DNA of 64,000 nt from Hedera helix (lineage: Eukaryota > Streptophyta > Magnoliopsida > Apiales > Araliaceae): positions 5,893,501 to 5,957,500 of the forward strand of contig OX359275.1 of NCBI GenBank assembly GCA_947179155.2, written 5' to 3'. Numbering within the stretch: position 1 is the stretch's first letter; every line of letters starts with the position of its first letter. Both the position numbers and the translations under genes were made by a program. The notes beneath the pieces were generated by a model. It was not told where the DNA came from. It did not search any database and saw only the letters and a program-made list of their open reading frames with translations. Of this stretch, positions 47,734-59,309 are shown one piece after another.

Positions 47734-49480
47734 TGCAACACGCTAGCTCCTTTCACCTACCTCATAGTGTTTTTCCCTTCTCCTATAAATAGGTTGCTCA
47801 GTTGAATAAAAAAATCACACCTAAAATATAAAATTTTTTCTACAAGTATTTTGTAAGTTTTCTCTAAGAATAATAAGGTTATCTTGAGTGTTTGTAAACC
47901 AAATGGAGTGCATGAATTTTTCAAGTAAGTATTTTATTAAAGAGTAGTAATTGCATAAATACCTATTTCACACGGTATTCACAAATCTTCCTTTAGAAGA
48001 CTCTTCTTTGAGAAGATTTATTTTGAAAAGCTTTCTTTTAAAGATTTATTTTGATATATTATTTCAAAAATTATTTTTGAAGTTATTATTTTACACTACA
48101 AAAATTTATATTATAAAAATAATTTTGATAGTTCATAATATATGAGTTATCATATAGCTTAAAATTTATATGTGGTAATTACTAATTATATTATAAATAT
48201 ATAGGTTGATCAACCTCATTTTTATCAATATCCAATCACGTGATAAGGTAAGGGGTATCATTCCTTCATCATCATAAATGGATATTATTTTCTTTCTTAC
48301 TTGTAAGGGATACCATCTTTTTGATCTTCCATTATTCAAACTTACTACGGAAAGTGATATCATTTCTTTTATACTCTTAAACTTACTATGGTAAGTATTG
48401 TCCGGTAAAACTTTTGAAATGATTATAATTTTCTTAACAGTTTGTGTTTCATTTAATATCATTTCAATTGCACCTTCCTATTTACGTGAACCTTTCTATT
48501 GAACTGTAACCGTTATTCTGAACTGTGGGTCTTGAATATCATTTTTGAACTTCACTTCACATCATGTTGACAATTTGAACATTATTTGAATCTGCACAAA
48601 GTAAAAATTGTAAACTTTCGATATTTATTGTTTATCCTTTTTCTTCTGTTCATTATTAATATCTCTATTATTATTCTAATAATCAAGAATCAAATTATTG
48701 CTGATATCTGTGGCCTGGGGCACAGATTGGATAAAGGTGTTGATAGGTTAAAGGCGATATATTTGATGATGTGTCTTTTAAGGCACGTGGTGAATGTTCT
48801 TTTTGGCCTGGGGCAAAGATGAACTGTTGTTTGGTATGATTATGACCAAATGCTGTAGACTGGTATAATCATGACCATTGGTGCTATATTGAATATCTTT
48901 GGCCCGTAGTGTAAAGATGAACTGTTGACTTGCATGATTATGACCAGGAACTGTGAAATTGTATTATCATGGCCAGTGGTGTTTCAGATGATAAAAGTTG
49001 ATGATGTTTTTCTTAAGAAGAGAAGCGAGTGGACATCATGGTCCATATAATTTTTTTAATGGTTGTTATTCTGCTGCAGTTATTGATCTAAACTTTGTTT
49101 AAGAACTTAACTGCAATTGTTGAATTAAAACTTGCTGTTTAAATTATTCTATCAAAAATTCAACTGTTGAAGGCTAACGATAATGTATTTGTCATTATCT
49201 TAGTCATGATATTATTTGCTTTGAGCTCACCCTTTCCTTTTGTTCCATTATTTTTCAATAGGAGATGAGAGAGTAGTTGAGTCTAGTCGGGGGATGGAGT
49301 GAAGGTTCGAGTTGTAGCTGTATTAGTCTTCATAAGTTATAAAATAATGTGACAATAATAATGAAGGCTTAGTTGTGTATTATTTGAATACTGTATTGTG
49401 GTACGTTGTATTGTAATAGTTGTTGTGTATTTTGACAACTCAAGTTTGGGTTGTGTGGGCCCAGATTTGGGGGTGTCACA
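47734..49480 (+). repeat. 3' LTR of the gypsy element, second part
   Basis: Resumes at TGCAACACGCTAGCTCC, matching 37284 onward of the 5' LTR, and ends GGGGGTGTCACA at 49480. First plus second part total about 2,570 bases, matching the 5' LTR once the duplication is removed. Confidence 0.9.
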
Positions 49481-49516
49481 AGAATATTAAAATTCTGTTC
49501 AAATTACCAATATATA

Positions 49517-49589
<73 letters not shown>

Positions 49590-50473
49590 AATATTACATT
49601 ATCTACAATATTTAAAAATAAGGTAAGATATTAAAATTTATATCATATTCCACTTTATAATATTATAAATAAATATAATATTTAATGTAATTTTTTATTA
49701 TAATGTGTGCAAAGTTATCAAAATATAATCCCACTACACATCTTCCACGTGCCAAAATAGGAGTGGACTTCTAATCTCCAAAAAGCATTTTAGCTCTACA
49801 AAAGCCAGTCTTTACTTTTTTAGGAAAATAAACTTTAAATTTATCAGTTTTAAGGTTTGACCATGCGTTTCTTTAGAATATTATTTTATGAAATAATATT
49901 AACGGTATATATTAAATTACGTTAATTGATTAGTTTAATTAAGTATAATATATGAATTTTAATCAAGTTTAATATAAATTAATTAGTGAGGGTCATTTAA
50001 GTAATATTTTGGACGTGTAATGAGTAGACCCACTAAAATTACTAATTAAGATTATTATAAATAAAAAATTATGTCAACTCCCTTGATTTCATAATACTAT
50101 TAAGGTTATTGAGGTTACTCATTAAGCCAACATCTAGCCTCAGGGTATTAACTATTAAGGGAGTAGTACCTTATTCATTCAGAAGAAATCAATTTGACTG
50201 CGTTTATCATAAATTTCGAATAAGATATGCATAACGTTATTATTATTTTTATATGCTTTAACTATTTTTCTTCTATCTATGTTTACTTGGTATCATAGCT
50301 ATCATATTAATTCTTACTTGGTATCATAACTATCATAAATTAAGCTTAGAATTATAATAAACTTACATATAGAAAATATATTATGATTCAATTAATATGA
50401 ATATGTGCTGAAGCCTCCGTACATATGCATAACTTGAGTTCTGTTGATATATTAATCCTGTTTAGAGGCTAAT
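49481..50473. other. Short spacer between two gypsy elements; no gene
   Basis: Contains an (AT)n run at about 49511-49587 and a short imperfect duplication of ACTTGGTATCATA near 50285 and 50318. Otherwise AT-rich with no frame. Confidence 0.7.
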
Positions 50474-52292
50474 TGTAACACCCCGAACCCGCTATATATC
50501 CAGAATGTCACACGTTGCAAGCCCAAAACTCGCAAGACAGCAATATCAATAGCGCAACTCAAATAATAATAACTCAACAGTAGTCCAAAAATTTAAAAAC
50601 CCAACAATCTTTCATTATCAAAATTAAACTCAGGTCAATAACTAACTATCAAAAACATAATTTTGAAGGCGCAGCTCCCCAACACCTAAGTCTTATCAAA
50701 ATACTAATAAACTTCTTAAACAAAAAAAAAAAAGAATTTCAGCCATCCACAAAAGTATCCATAGTGCTCGGCTCTTAACAAGGTATCCTGTAAAAATTAA
50801 TGTAAGGGTGAGCAGTAAAGTTCAGTAAGTGACAATTTTTACTATTTAGGTGGATCAAATATAGTTTGCAAAATACTTTTTTGAAATAACTTTTTGTTCA
50901 GTAACAATAGTAAACATACTTGTTGAAAATAATATTTTCTTGTTCGATAATAATAGTCGATATATACATTCAAAACCAAAACCAATAATCATAAAATACA
51001 ATTCGAAAACGATTTCAATCTGTTCAATAAACGATTTTGACATGTTTAATATATTCGATGTATCTTTTAATCCACAAGCCTTGCAATTAAGGTTATAATA
51101 GCTTTGTAACACGGCCCTTATGTTCGATAATGTCAATAATACGTCCCATACTAAGGTATCTTATCATGCACGTGTCCCGAAGAGTGCTCCCCCGAAGGGT
51201 ATCTAAAGGTGTGCGCCTTTATAGGTCCTAAATTATTCCGGAACTAACGTAAACACTAACGTATTCTATACATAATCGAACTGAGGTTTCTAAAAATAAT
51301 TTCTCAATATTTTTGATATTCAAAACTATACTTATTTCATAGTTCAAAATCACATAATCTCATTTTCTAAATCAAAATTATATTTTGATACCTGATCCGG
51401 GTTTTTAACAAAATATAAGTGTAACATTTTCATTCAAATGAAAGCCTTAAATAAAGTATAATAATTTTTGAAATAATACATTTTGGTATCCAAATAATTA
51501 CTAAAGCATACATAATTATAAACAATAATTTTAAAATACTAAACAGTTCAGAAAGTCACTTACCACGATATTTGCTGAACACAAAATTAATAGTCGAATG
51601 ATTCCTAAATATAAATTTAGAACAAATAAATGTCATTAGAACAATTCTATTATTTAACAACCTTTTTATTCCTCTCAAAATAACTATAAGTATATTTATA
51701 AAAATAATCTTTCAATTTTTAATCCATTTTCAAACAAACATTACTATTATGCCAAAAATAATAATCTAAATATAAAACAATAATTAATACAAATAATGTT
51801 AATCGCTAACAAAATATATTAACTAATAATCTAAATACAAAATAATAATTAAAGCTAATAATACTAATCCAAAATTATTAATTAATAATCTAAATACAAA
51901 ACAATAATTAAAGTTACAAAAATAATAACAATGCAAAAATACTAATTACTAACAAAATAAACTAAATATCAACTAATAAACTAAATACAATATTTAAAAT
52001 AAAAATGAGAATACAAAAAAGTTAAATAAGAAACATACCCGAAAATTACTAGTTTAGCAGATTGCCTACGTCATCGATGACGAAAATTTAACTAAGGAGG
52101 TCTTTTTATAAAAAGCCTTCACACAACAAGGTTTTTACTCAATATTGGAGGTCCTTATTGTTGGTAAATGAAACAAATAGCCGAGCTCTTCTATTTATAG
52201 ATTTAGAAAATGGTAAAGGTTTCTAATTAGTTGAGGTAGGAAAAGGATCTATGCTAACCAATGTGGGAAGGGGCAAAACTTGGGTCATTACA
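50474..52292 (-). repeat. 3' LTR of the gag-only gypsy element
   Basis: Pairs with 53694-55483. Both contain a long run of near-repeats of CTAAATACAAAACAATAATTAA-type sequence in their right third. Confidence 0.9.
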
Positions 52293-52388
52293 TTACCTCC
52301 CCTTTAAAAGAAATTTGCCCTCCAAATTTCCAAACCATAAACATATATATAAAAATAACATGTTCAAATAACAAAAGAGTTACATACC

Positions 52389-53270
52389 TTAATACTGGTT
52401 GCCTGAAAGTTGAAACATCTGTCCTCGAGTTAGCCTTGGACTTGCTATGGTTACTTCCTCCTTCCTTGCATCCCCTTTAGGTGGAGGGTTCTTCGGACAT
52501 TGTGTAATTTTATGAAACTCTCCACAATGAAAGCACGCACCCGTATTCCAATGACATTCTTTGTCGTGGTGGTTCCTACCACCTCCCACATTTCAATTTG
52601 TCCTCTTGGTTTAATTGATTTTCCGAAAGTCTATCGGTTTGGGTATTTATCCTTTTCGTCGATCCCCCATAGATCGACTCTCCCTTGAAGATTCCTCTAT
52701 CTTTTGATTGACATTCATCCTATTATCAATCTCTATTAGGCCTTTCTTAATAACCAATGCCTTATGGAGCACCGCATCATATGTGGAAAGCTCAAAAGAC
52801 GCAACGTCATGCCTTATGTCGACCTGTAACCCGTCCTCTAACCTACGGGATTTTGTCACCTCATCTGGTATTAAGGTAGGTGCATACTTAGCAAGCTTCG
52901 CAAACTCAGCTTCATATTCGAAAATCATCTTGTTCCCTTGTTCTAGCCTAATGAATTCCCTCTCCTTTTGTGCCCAAATCGTTCTAAGAAAGTACTTGTT
53001 GGTAAATGCCTCTTTAAACATGCTCCAAGTGTAGGCTTTGGGATTTTCCTCGTGCTTCCTTTTCTCCATAAGCCACCAATCATAAGCTCCACCCTGCAGT
53101 TGATAAATCGCCAACGTCATCTTATTAGTTTCGATACTCCCTAACAAGTCAAAAGCCTTCTCTATTTCATTAATCCACTTTTCAACGATAGTAGGGTTTG
53201 TAGTCCCTTCAAAGATGGGCGGGTTCAATCGCTTGAATTCTGCTACTATACCATGTTGCCTAGACTGTTG
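52389..53270 (-). pseudogene. Gypsy gag with zinc knuckle (non-autonomous element)
   Basis: The 53228-52647 frame begins MNPPIFEGTTNPTIVEKW and contains the gag core GGAYDWW.....WSMFKEAF, KEREFIRLEQGN and YEAEFAKLAKYAP. The frame is open to the left of a frame change near 52640. The next frame (52589-52389) carries a zinc knuckle CFHCGEFHKITQC. Its spacing is CX2CX3HX4C, one residue short of the usual CX2CX4HX4C, consistent with loss of the Gly codon. The true start may be a little upstream of 53228, since the same frame reads on from about 53270. Confidence 0.85.
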
Positions 53271-53693
53271 ATTTTGTACAAATTAGGCTAAGGTATTAAC
53301 TAGCTGAGCCATACCATCAGCGCCACTATCATTGTTAGTAGAGTTACTTCTTTTAGGTAGTATTTTCTACACAATAAAACAATTCTCACTAAACAACACT
53401 ATACAAAACTAGTATCAAAACTTATATCAAAATGAAATTTGAAATATCAAGGTTTATTCAATAGTAAACAAAATATTAATTCATGAAAATTTACACTCAA
53501 AATACAAAATAACAACTAACTAGACAATACAAATAATTTTATTTATTTATTTCACCTTATTCCATCTCTCACTCCAAATTCTTAAATATAGTCAAGACTA
53601 TACCCACAGTTAACTTCCAAAATTACCCCCCAAGGAATGTGTAGATTTTTCAACCCAACACATTGTGAGGGGCCATTACTCTGATACCATCTC

Positions 53694-55483
53694 TGTAACA
53701 CCCCGAACCCGCTACATGTCCAGAGTGTCATACGTCGCAAGCCTAAAGCTTGCAAGGCAACAATATTAATAGCATAGCCCAAACAATAATAACTTAACAG
53801 TAATCCAAAAATTTAAAAACCCAACAATCTTTCATTATCAAAATTAAACTCGAGTTCAATAACTAACTATCAAAAACATAAATTTGAAGGCACAGCTCCT
53901 TAATACATAAGTCTTATCAAAATACTAATAAACGTTCTAAACAAAAAAAAGAACTTCAGCCATCCACAAAAATATCTACAGTGCTCGACTTTTAACAAGG
54001 TATTCTGTAAAAATTAATGTAAGGGTGAGCAGTAAAACTCAACAAATAACAATCTTTACTATTTAGGTGGATCAAATATAGTTTGCAAAATACTTTTTTG
54101 AAATAACTTTTTGTTCAATAACAATAGTAAACATGTTGAAAATGATCTTTTCTTGTTCGATAATAATAGTCGATATATATATTCAAAACCAAAATCAATA
54201 ATCATAAAACACAATTCGAAAACAATTTCAATATGTTCAATATATTCGATATATCTTTTAATGCACAACCCTTGCGACTAAGGTTACAGTAGCCCTATAA
54301 CACGACCCTTATGTTTGATAATGTCAATGATACACCCACTACTAAGGTATTTTATCATGCATGTGCCCCGAAGAGCGCCCCCCCGAATGGTATCTAAAGG
54401 TGTGCGCCTTAGTAGATCCTAAATTATTCCAGAACTAGCATAAACACTAACGGATTCTATACATAATCGGACTGAGGTTTCTAAAAACAATTTCTCAATA
54501 TTTTCGATCTCAAAACTATACTTATTTCACAGTTCAAAATCACATAATATCATTTTCTAAATCAAAATTCTATTTTAATACTTGATCCGAGTTTTTAACA
54601 AAATATAAGTGTAACATTTTCATTCAAATGAAAGCCTTAAATAAAGTATAACAATTTTTGAAATAATACATTTAGGCATCTGAATAATTAGTAAAGCATA
54701 CATAATTATAAACGATAATTTTAAAATACTAAATAGTTCAGAAAGTTACTTAGCTCGGTATTGCTGAACACAAAATTAATAGTCGAACGATTCCTAAATA
54801 TAAATTTAGAACAAATAAATGTCATTAGAACAATTCTATTATTTAATAGCCTTTTTATTCCTCTCAAAATAACTATAAGTATATTTATAAAAATAATCTT
54901 TCAATCTTTAATCCATTTTCAAACGAATATTACTATTATGCCAAAAATAATAATCTAAATTCAAAAAAATAATTAAAACCAATAATGTTACTCGCTAACA
55001 AAATATATTAACTAATAATCTAAATACAAAACAATAATTAAAGCTAATAATACTAATCCAAAATTATTAACTAATAATCTAAATACAAAAAAATAATTAA
55101 AGCTACAAAAATAATTACAATGCAAAAATACTAATTACTAATAAAACATACTAAAATATCAACTAGCAAACAAAATATAATAGTTAAAATAAAAATGACA
55201 ATACAAAAAAATTAAATAAGAAACATACCCGAAAATTACGAGTTCCACAGATTGCTTACGTATTCGATGACGGAAATTTAACTAAGGAGGTCTTTTTATA
55301 AAAAATCCTCACACAATAAGGTCCTTACTTAATATTGGAGGTCGTTATTGTTGGTAAATGAAACAAATGGTCAAACTCTTCTATTTATAGATTTAAAAAA
55401 TGGTAGAAGTTTCTAATTAGTTGAGGTGGGAGTAAGGATATATGCTAACCAATGTGAGAAGGGGCAAAACTTGGGTCATTACA
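53694..55483 (-). repeat. 5' LTR of the gag-only gypsy element
   Basis: 1,790 bases, adjacent to the primer-binding site on its left. Confidence 0.9.
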
Positions 55484-55880
55484 CTAGTAACTTGCAAGTA
55501 AATGAATATATATTTGTTTTAAACAATTGTGACTTTATGGTTTTGGTTATGTGAATTCTAGTTGGAACACTTTTCGAACGGAGCTTCTGTTTCGGTTTTA
55601 AAATTAAAGGCATTGGAGAACTATTGGGGTAGATTTGCATGTGTATGTATGCTAAAGCATGCCATCATTCGGTTTATTTACGAAAATTTATTGCAGCATA
55701 CTCATGTATATTTAAAATGTATGATATTTTAGTATAATGATCATTCGCTATAAGTTGGATTAGTTGGTTAAAGTTAAAATTATTGGCATAATGATCCACA
55801 TAGTTAAGATGTATTTATTTATAGGATTAAAGACGCAACTGATATTTTGAGCACAAATATATAGAGTTATACATGTACAT

Positions 55881-56278
55881 ACAATGTTTAGAAAATCGGA
55901 CCGGTCATCGAACTGAAAAAGTTACCGGATAAATGAGTCACTGGTCCAACTAGTGGTCGAACCATTATTGAATCAGTGACGTCATAAATACATAAAAAAA
56001 TATATTATCAATAATTAATAAAATTTTAAAATATATATTTTTTTATAAGTTAAAATATGGTAAAATAATGTTATAATATAAGTAAAAATATTTTTGTAAA
56101 AAAAAAGAAAACTTGAAAATCGGGTCAACCGGTTCAACTAACTGGTTTTACCGGTTGAACCGGTGGTCAATCGATTTTTGACCGGGTCACTATTAAACCG
56201 ATTTTCTGGGCGTACCATACCGGATAACCGACTGGTTCCGGTCGGACCGCCGGTCTGATTCGATTTTCTAAACATTGT
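55881..56278. mobile_element. 398-bp terminal-inverted-repeat element rich in CCGGTT
   Basis: Left end ACAATGTTTAGAAAATCG and the same sequence inverted at the right. The 6-bp direct repeat GTACAT flanks both sides (55875-55880, 56279-56284). The interior has many ACCGGTT/AACCGG and GACCGG words in both orientations, so the element can fold on itself extensively. No coding capacity. Superfamily not certain (hAT- or Mutator-type MITE). Confidence 0.7.
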
Positions 56279-57068
56279 GTACATATACATTGTATGTGCT
56301 GGCTATTTTATTATGTGTTGATCATAAAGATGATCTAAAATTATTATGGAATAATTTTAGTGTAGATTGTAAATACAATTTATATTTGCAATTAAAGTTT
56401 TAAGAACAATTTAATATATATAATATCATAAGGACTTGATAGTGTTTTATATACCTTGTAATAATTGCAAGTATATATATTTATTTTTACAAATAAAATT
56501 TTAGTATAATTTTTCTGTGTGATAAATATATGGTATAATTGATGTTTTAAATTTATATATCATAAGAAAATGATTGTTTTAAGTGTAATCACAACATCTT
56601 AAAACGTAAAGGAATCATATAAGTTTGATTTTATTCACATGATATGATTGTGACTAAAGTAGAATTGAATTAATCGCGTAAAGCCTTGATGTGAAGTGAT
56701 ATAAAGCGTATGCCGTACGAGAATTTGGGATTTGATCGAGATGTTGTCGCCAAAGTGATCTTCTTAATTAGATTCTAATTTCGGTCTCACGCGGTAGTGG
56801 GATATCTCTAATTTTAGTGCGTGATCATATGTCCAAAGGTGATGGTTATGAACTAAAATTTAGAGGATCACATATATAATATATGCTTGAGGATTGACTA
56901 GTTGGAATAATGTATACACTAAAGGTGGTAAATTGTAAAGATTATAATATATTCTCATGGTTGTTATTATGTGAGAGGTTTTGCAACTGCATGCTAAACA
57001 TTCTGTCCAAAGGTGATTGTTTGGTGATGTCTGTGAAATCTCAGTGGTTTGAATACTTTCATTAAGTA

Positions 57069-57071
57069 GAA

Positions 57072-57113
<42 letters not shown>
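57069..57113. repeat. (ATT)n microsatellite with T-rich tail
   Basis: About 15 ATT triplets, then a T-rich run to about 57147. Confidence 0.95.
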
Positions 57114-57263
57114 TTTTTTTTTATTATTTTTTTTTATTTTTTTATAGTCACATTCTTCATCAACAACATTATTATTAGTATAGAGGTTTAATTGCTCCAA
57201 TTTAAGGAATTTGAAACTAACGATTATAATATTATGAAATAGATGACTATCATCATCTAAAGG

Positions 57264-57620
57264 TCATTACAAAAAAGCTGGTCATTGTCGATGGGATTTT
57301 TGCCAACGGGTTAAATGCCGTCATCAATGAGGTTATTCTCGACGGCGAATCTGTCACCAATAAGGTTCTTCTCGACGGCAAAGCCGTCACCAATGATACC
57401 CATCGCCAATGGGTTATTTCTGTCCAGGTGGTCGACGGTAGTCCGTCGATACTGAGTTTTGTCCGTCGATAATGTAACAATAATTTGGCGCCAAACAAAA
57501 CGCAGAGGAGGGAAGACCATTGACGACGACATATATGTTAAGGTCGACAGGTTGTACCGTCGCTATTGACTGACCCCAGTGTTTGGTTAATATCGATGGA
57601 CTTGCCGTTGAGATTGATAT
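57264..57620 (+). mobile_element. Possible CACTA-type transposon end (subterminal repeats)
   Basis: CATTACAAAAAAGC at 57264 differs by one base from the CACTACAAAAAA start typical of plant CACTA elements. It is followed by clustered short words GTCGACGG, TCGACGGC and CCGTCGAT in both orientations up to about 57610, as in CACTA subterminal regions. No matching right end or transposase is seen in the window, so this would be a truncated end. Confidence 0.4.
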
Positions 57621-58354
57621 TTTAAGTTTGTCGAGAATGAGAATTGGGGATTTACCACCTCCAATTCCCTTTCCCTCCCCATTTCTATTTCTATTCCACC
57701 GATTCTCTTTTTATCTCGATTCCTTTTCCCTCCCGATTCCTCCCCGCTGCAACATCGATCTCCTCCCCCAATTCTGATCTTCTTTCCCCCACTGGCGACA
57801 GATTGTCGATGGCACTTAGTAACTGCACTAGGCGACGACGCATGACTGAGGGTAATGACAGAGGTTGACTTTCTTCTTTTCCATCTCTTATCTCTGATTC
57901 ATACACGCAGCTCTCTAGGCCATGTATGTTTTTATCTTTCCAATTCCAGATTTGTTTGTTTTAATTTTTTTGTTTCAGCCAGAATGTTAGCTTGTCTCTA
58001 TGATTTTTGTTAACTTTATGCATTGTTTTGGAGTTATTAATTCTAATTTTGTGTTTGCCTGATAAAAAATGGGTGAAATGAAATTTATATATTACTGAGT
58101 TCTTCCCTTTTGTCGTTCTAGGTGAAATGAATATGACAAGTCTATGACTATCCTTTTATTAAATTACTGTAATATATAAATATCAAGCTACAACATTTGT
58201 TATATTGGATACCAGAGATGCACTAATTACATAATTACTAAACTATAAATATTATGGTAATAAAAATTTGAATATATTTTCTTATAAAATATTGGCTAGT
58301 TGTTAAACAAATTCCGTTTATATATACTTAGCTCCTTCTATCCCAAAAGATAAG
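57621..58354. other. Unassigned sequence left of the Tat element
   Basis: A pyrimidine-rich, more GC-balanced part (57650-57860) resembles a 5' leader plus a short frame, but no frame exceeds about 75 codons. A domain could not be recognised. It may belong to the same transposon as the CACTA-like end. Confidence 0.35.
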
Positions 58355-58920
58355 TGTTGACGTCTAATTTTCACTCTTGCCGTAATCAACCGTCAGCAAG
58401 ATACCTGCACACGTAACAAACCGTTACCACCTCACAAGACAGTCGTGGTTTGGACCGTCCGAAGATTCTCCGGTGTAAGAGTAAGTTCAGGGGAATAACG
58501 TCACAATGAAAGACTTTTAGTGTTAGCTGGAATCTCTCAGAAGTTTGATAGCTTAATGTTTGTAATGTAAAAGGATGAATTACCTTTGTAATTGCGAAGT
58601 TAAGAGTATATAACCCATCCATGCATCGTAAGACGTCCAGTCATACCCTCATGAATGTAAACGTGACGTTCTCTTCCACCTGTTCCACTTGGTCCGTTGG
58701 GGGAAGATACTAGCGTGGGCTGTTTCCTGTGTCAGTCCGTCAAAGTGGACAAAAATGGCCCAAACGTCCTATCAACCGCCTTAAGAAGAAAAGATCTCAG
58801 ACCTCAGGCCCCGGGCCCAATAAGAAGGAAAGAAGCCTGACCCGACCCAAACCTCAGGCAAAGGAAGGAACCCCAGCCCAAAAAGATAAGTTCAAAGCCC
58901 AAAGAAATCACACCCCAACA
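58355..58920 (-). repeat. 3' LTR (566 bp) of the Tat element
   Basis: Bounded by TGTTGACG at the left and CCCCAACA at the right, short inverted ends. On the - strand it is preceded by the polypurine tract GGTAGAAGGGTGGGGGGCAA (58940-58921). The second LTR is outside the window, so the outer boundary rests on the TG..CA ends alone. Confidence 0.75.
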
Positions 58921-59309
58921 TTGCCCCCCACCCTTCTACCTTTTTGGAAAGTAAAAAATAGAAGGGTAATCCCTCCGATTATACAGGAATTTAGCACAAA
59001 ATTCGGGACATTAAACCTGATCCACTGGGTAACGGCTAAACGGGGATGATGTCACCCCACTCACGCCTCCGATCTAAATACCCCATTTTCAAACTAAACA
59101 CCATCACAACAGTTATCTTCTTCGAAACAATAGATCGTCTTTTTTCTCTCTCTCTCTCTCTCTCCTACAACTGTACACCGCTACCCATATTCACAGAATT
59201 GATCAACGAGTAACCCCCAATCCTGTTCCTCTTCAAGAATCTTCACCTCGACTTCCGATTACCCAAATCTCCATAGACAGAATCCTTTCCTCTCTTGCTT
59301 AAACCCACA
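58921..59309 (+). promoter_or_regulatory. Promoter/leader region of the antisense ORF of the Tat element
   Basis: Holds the polypurine tract (- strand) and then, on the + strand, a TATA-like CTAAATACCCC near 59071-59081. A leader with a (CT)n run follows at 59142-59163, leading to the ATG at 59310. TATA-like box, pyrimidine-rich leader and ATG in this order suggest a dedicated promoter facing pol. Confidence 0.4.

Larger units (their letters stand above)
36441..49480 (+). mobile_element. Ty3/gypsy chromovirus-like retrotransposon (Tekay/Del type), decayed
   Basis: The 5' LTR is 36441-39005. The 3' LTR starts at 43829 and ends at 49480, interrupted by a solo LTR. A perfect target duplication AGAAT flanks it (36436-36440 and 49481-49485). 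Primer-binding site TGGCATCAGAGC at 39008-39019, one base off the initiator-Met consensus. Polypurine tract AAGGAGGGGATGT before 43829. The order gag, protease, RT, RNase H, integrase with a chromodomain-like tail is the gypsy order. In a sampled 255-base stretch the LTRs differ at roughly 10% of sites, making it older than the 11.5-kb element. Confidence 0.92.
50474..55483 (-). mobile_element. Gag-only gypsy LTR retrotransposon
   Basis: LTRs 50474-52292 (1,819 bp) and 53694-55483 (1,790 bp) begin TGTAACACCCCGAACCCGCTA and end GGGTCATTACA (+ strand reading). The primer-binding site is on the - strand at 53689-53678 (TGGTATCAGAGT), next to the right LTR. The polypurine tract AAAGGGGAGGTAA (- strand) adjoins the left LTR, so the element reads leftwards. 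Flanks CTAAT (50469-50473) and CTAGT (55484-55488) are a duplication with one mismatch. The 1.4-kb interior codes only for gag; protease, RT and integrase are absent. Confidence 0.9.
55484..57240. other. Spacer without genes
   Basis: AT-rich. Holds the 398-bp TIR element and an ATT microsatellite. No coding frame. Confidence 0.6.

Noticed and set aside
57583..57868. Short Pro/Ser/Phe-rich frames near the CACTA-like end
   Set aside because: Two overlapping frames over a pyrimidine-rich tract, each under 80 codons and without a domain.
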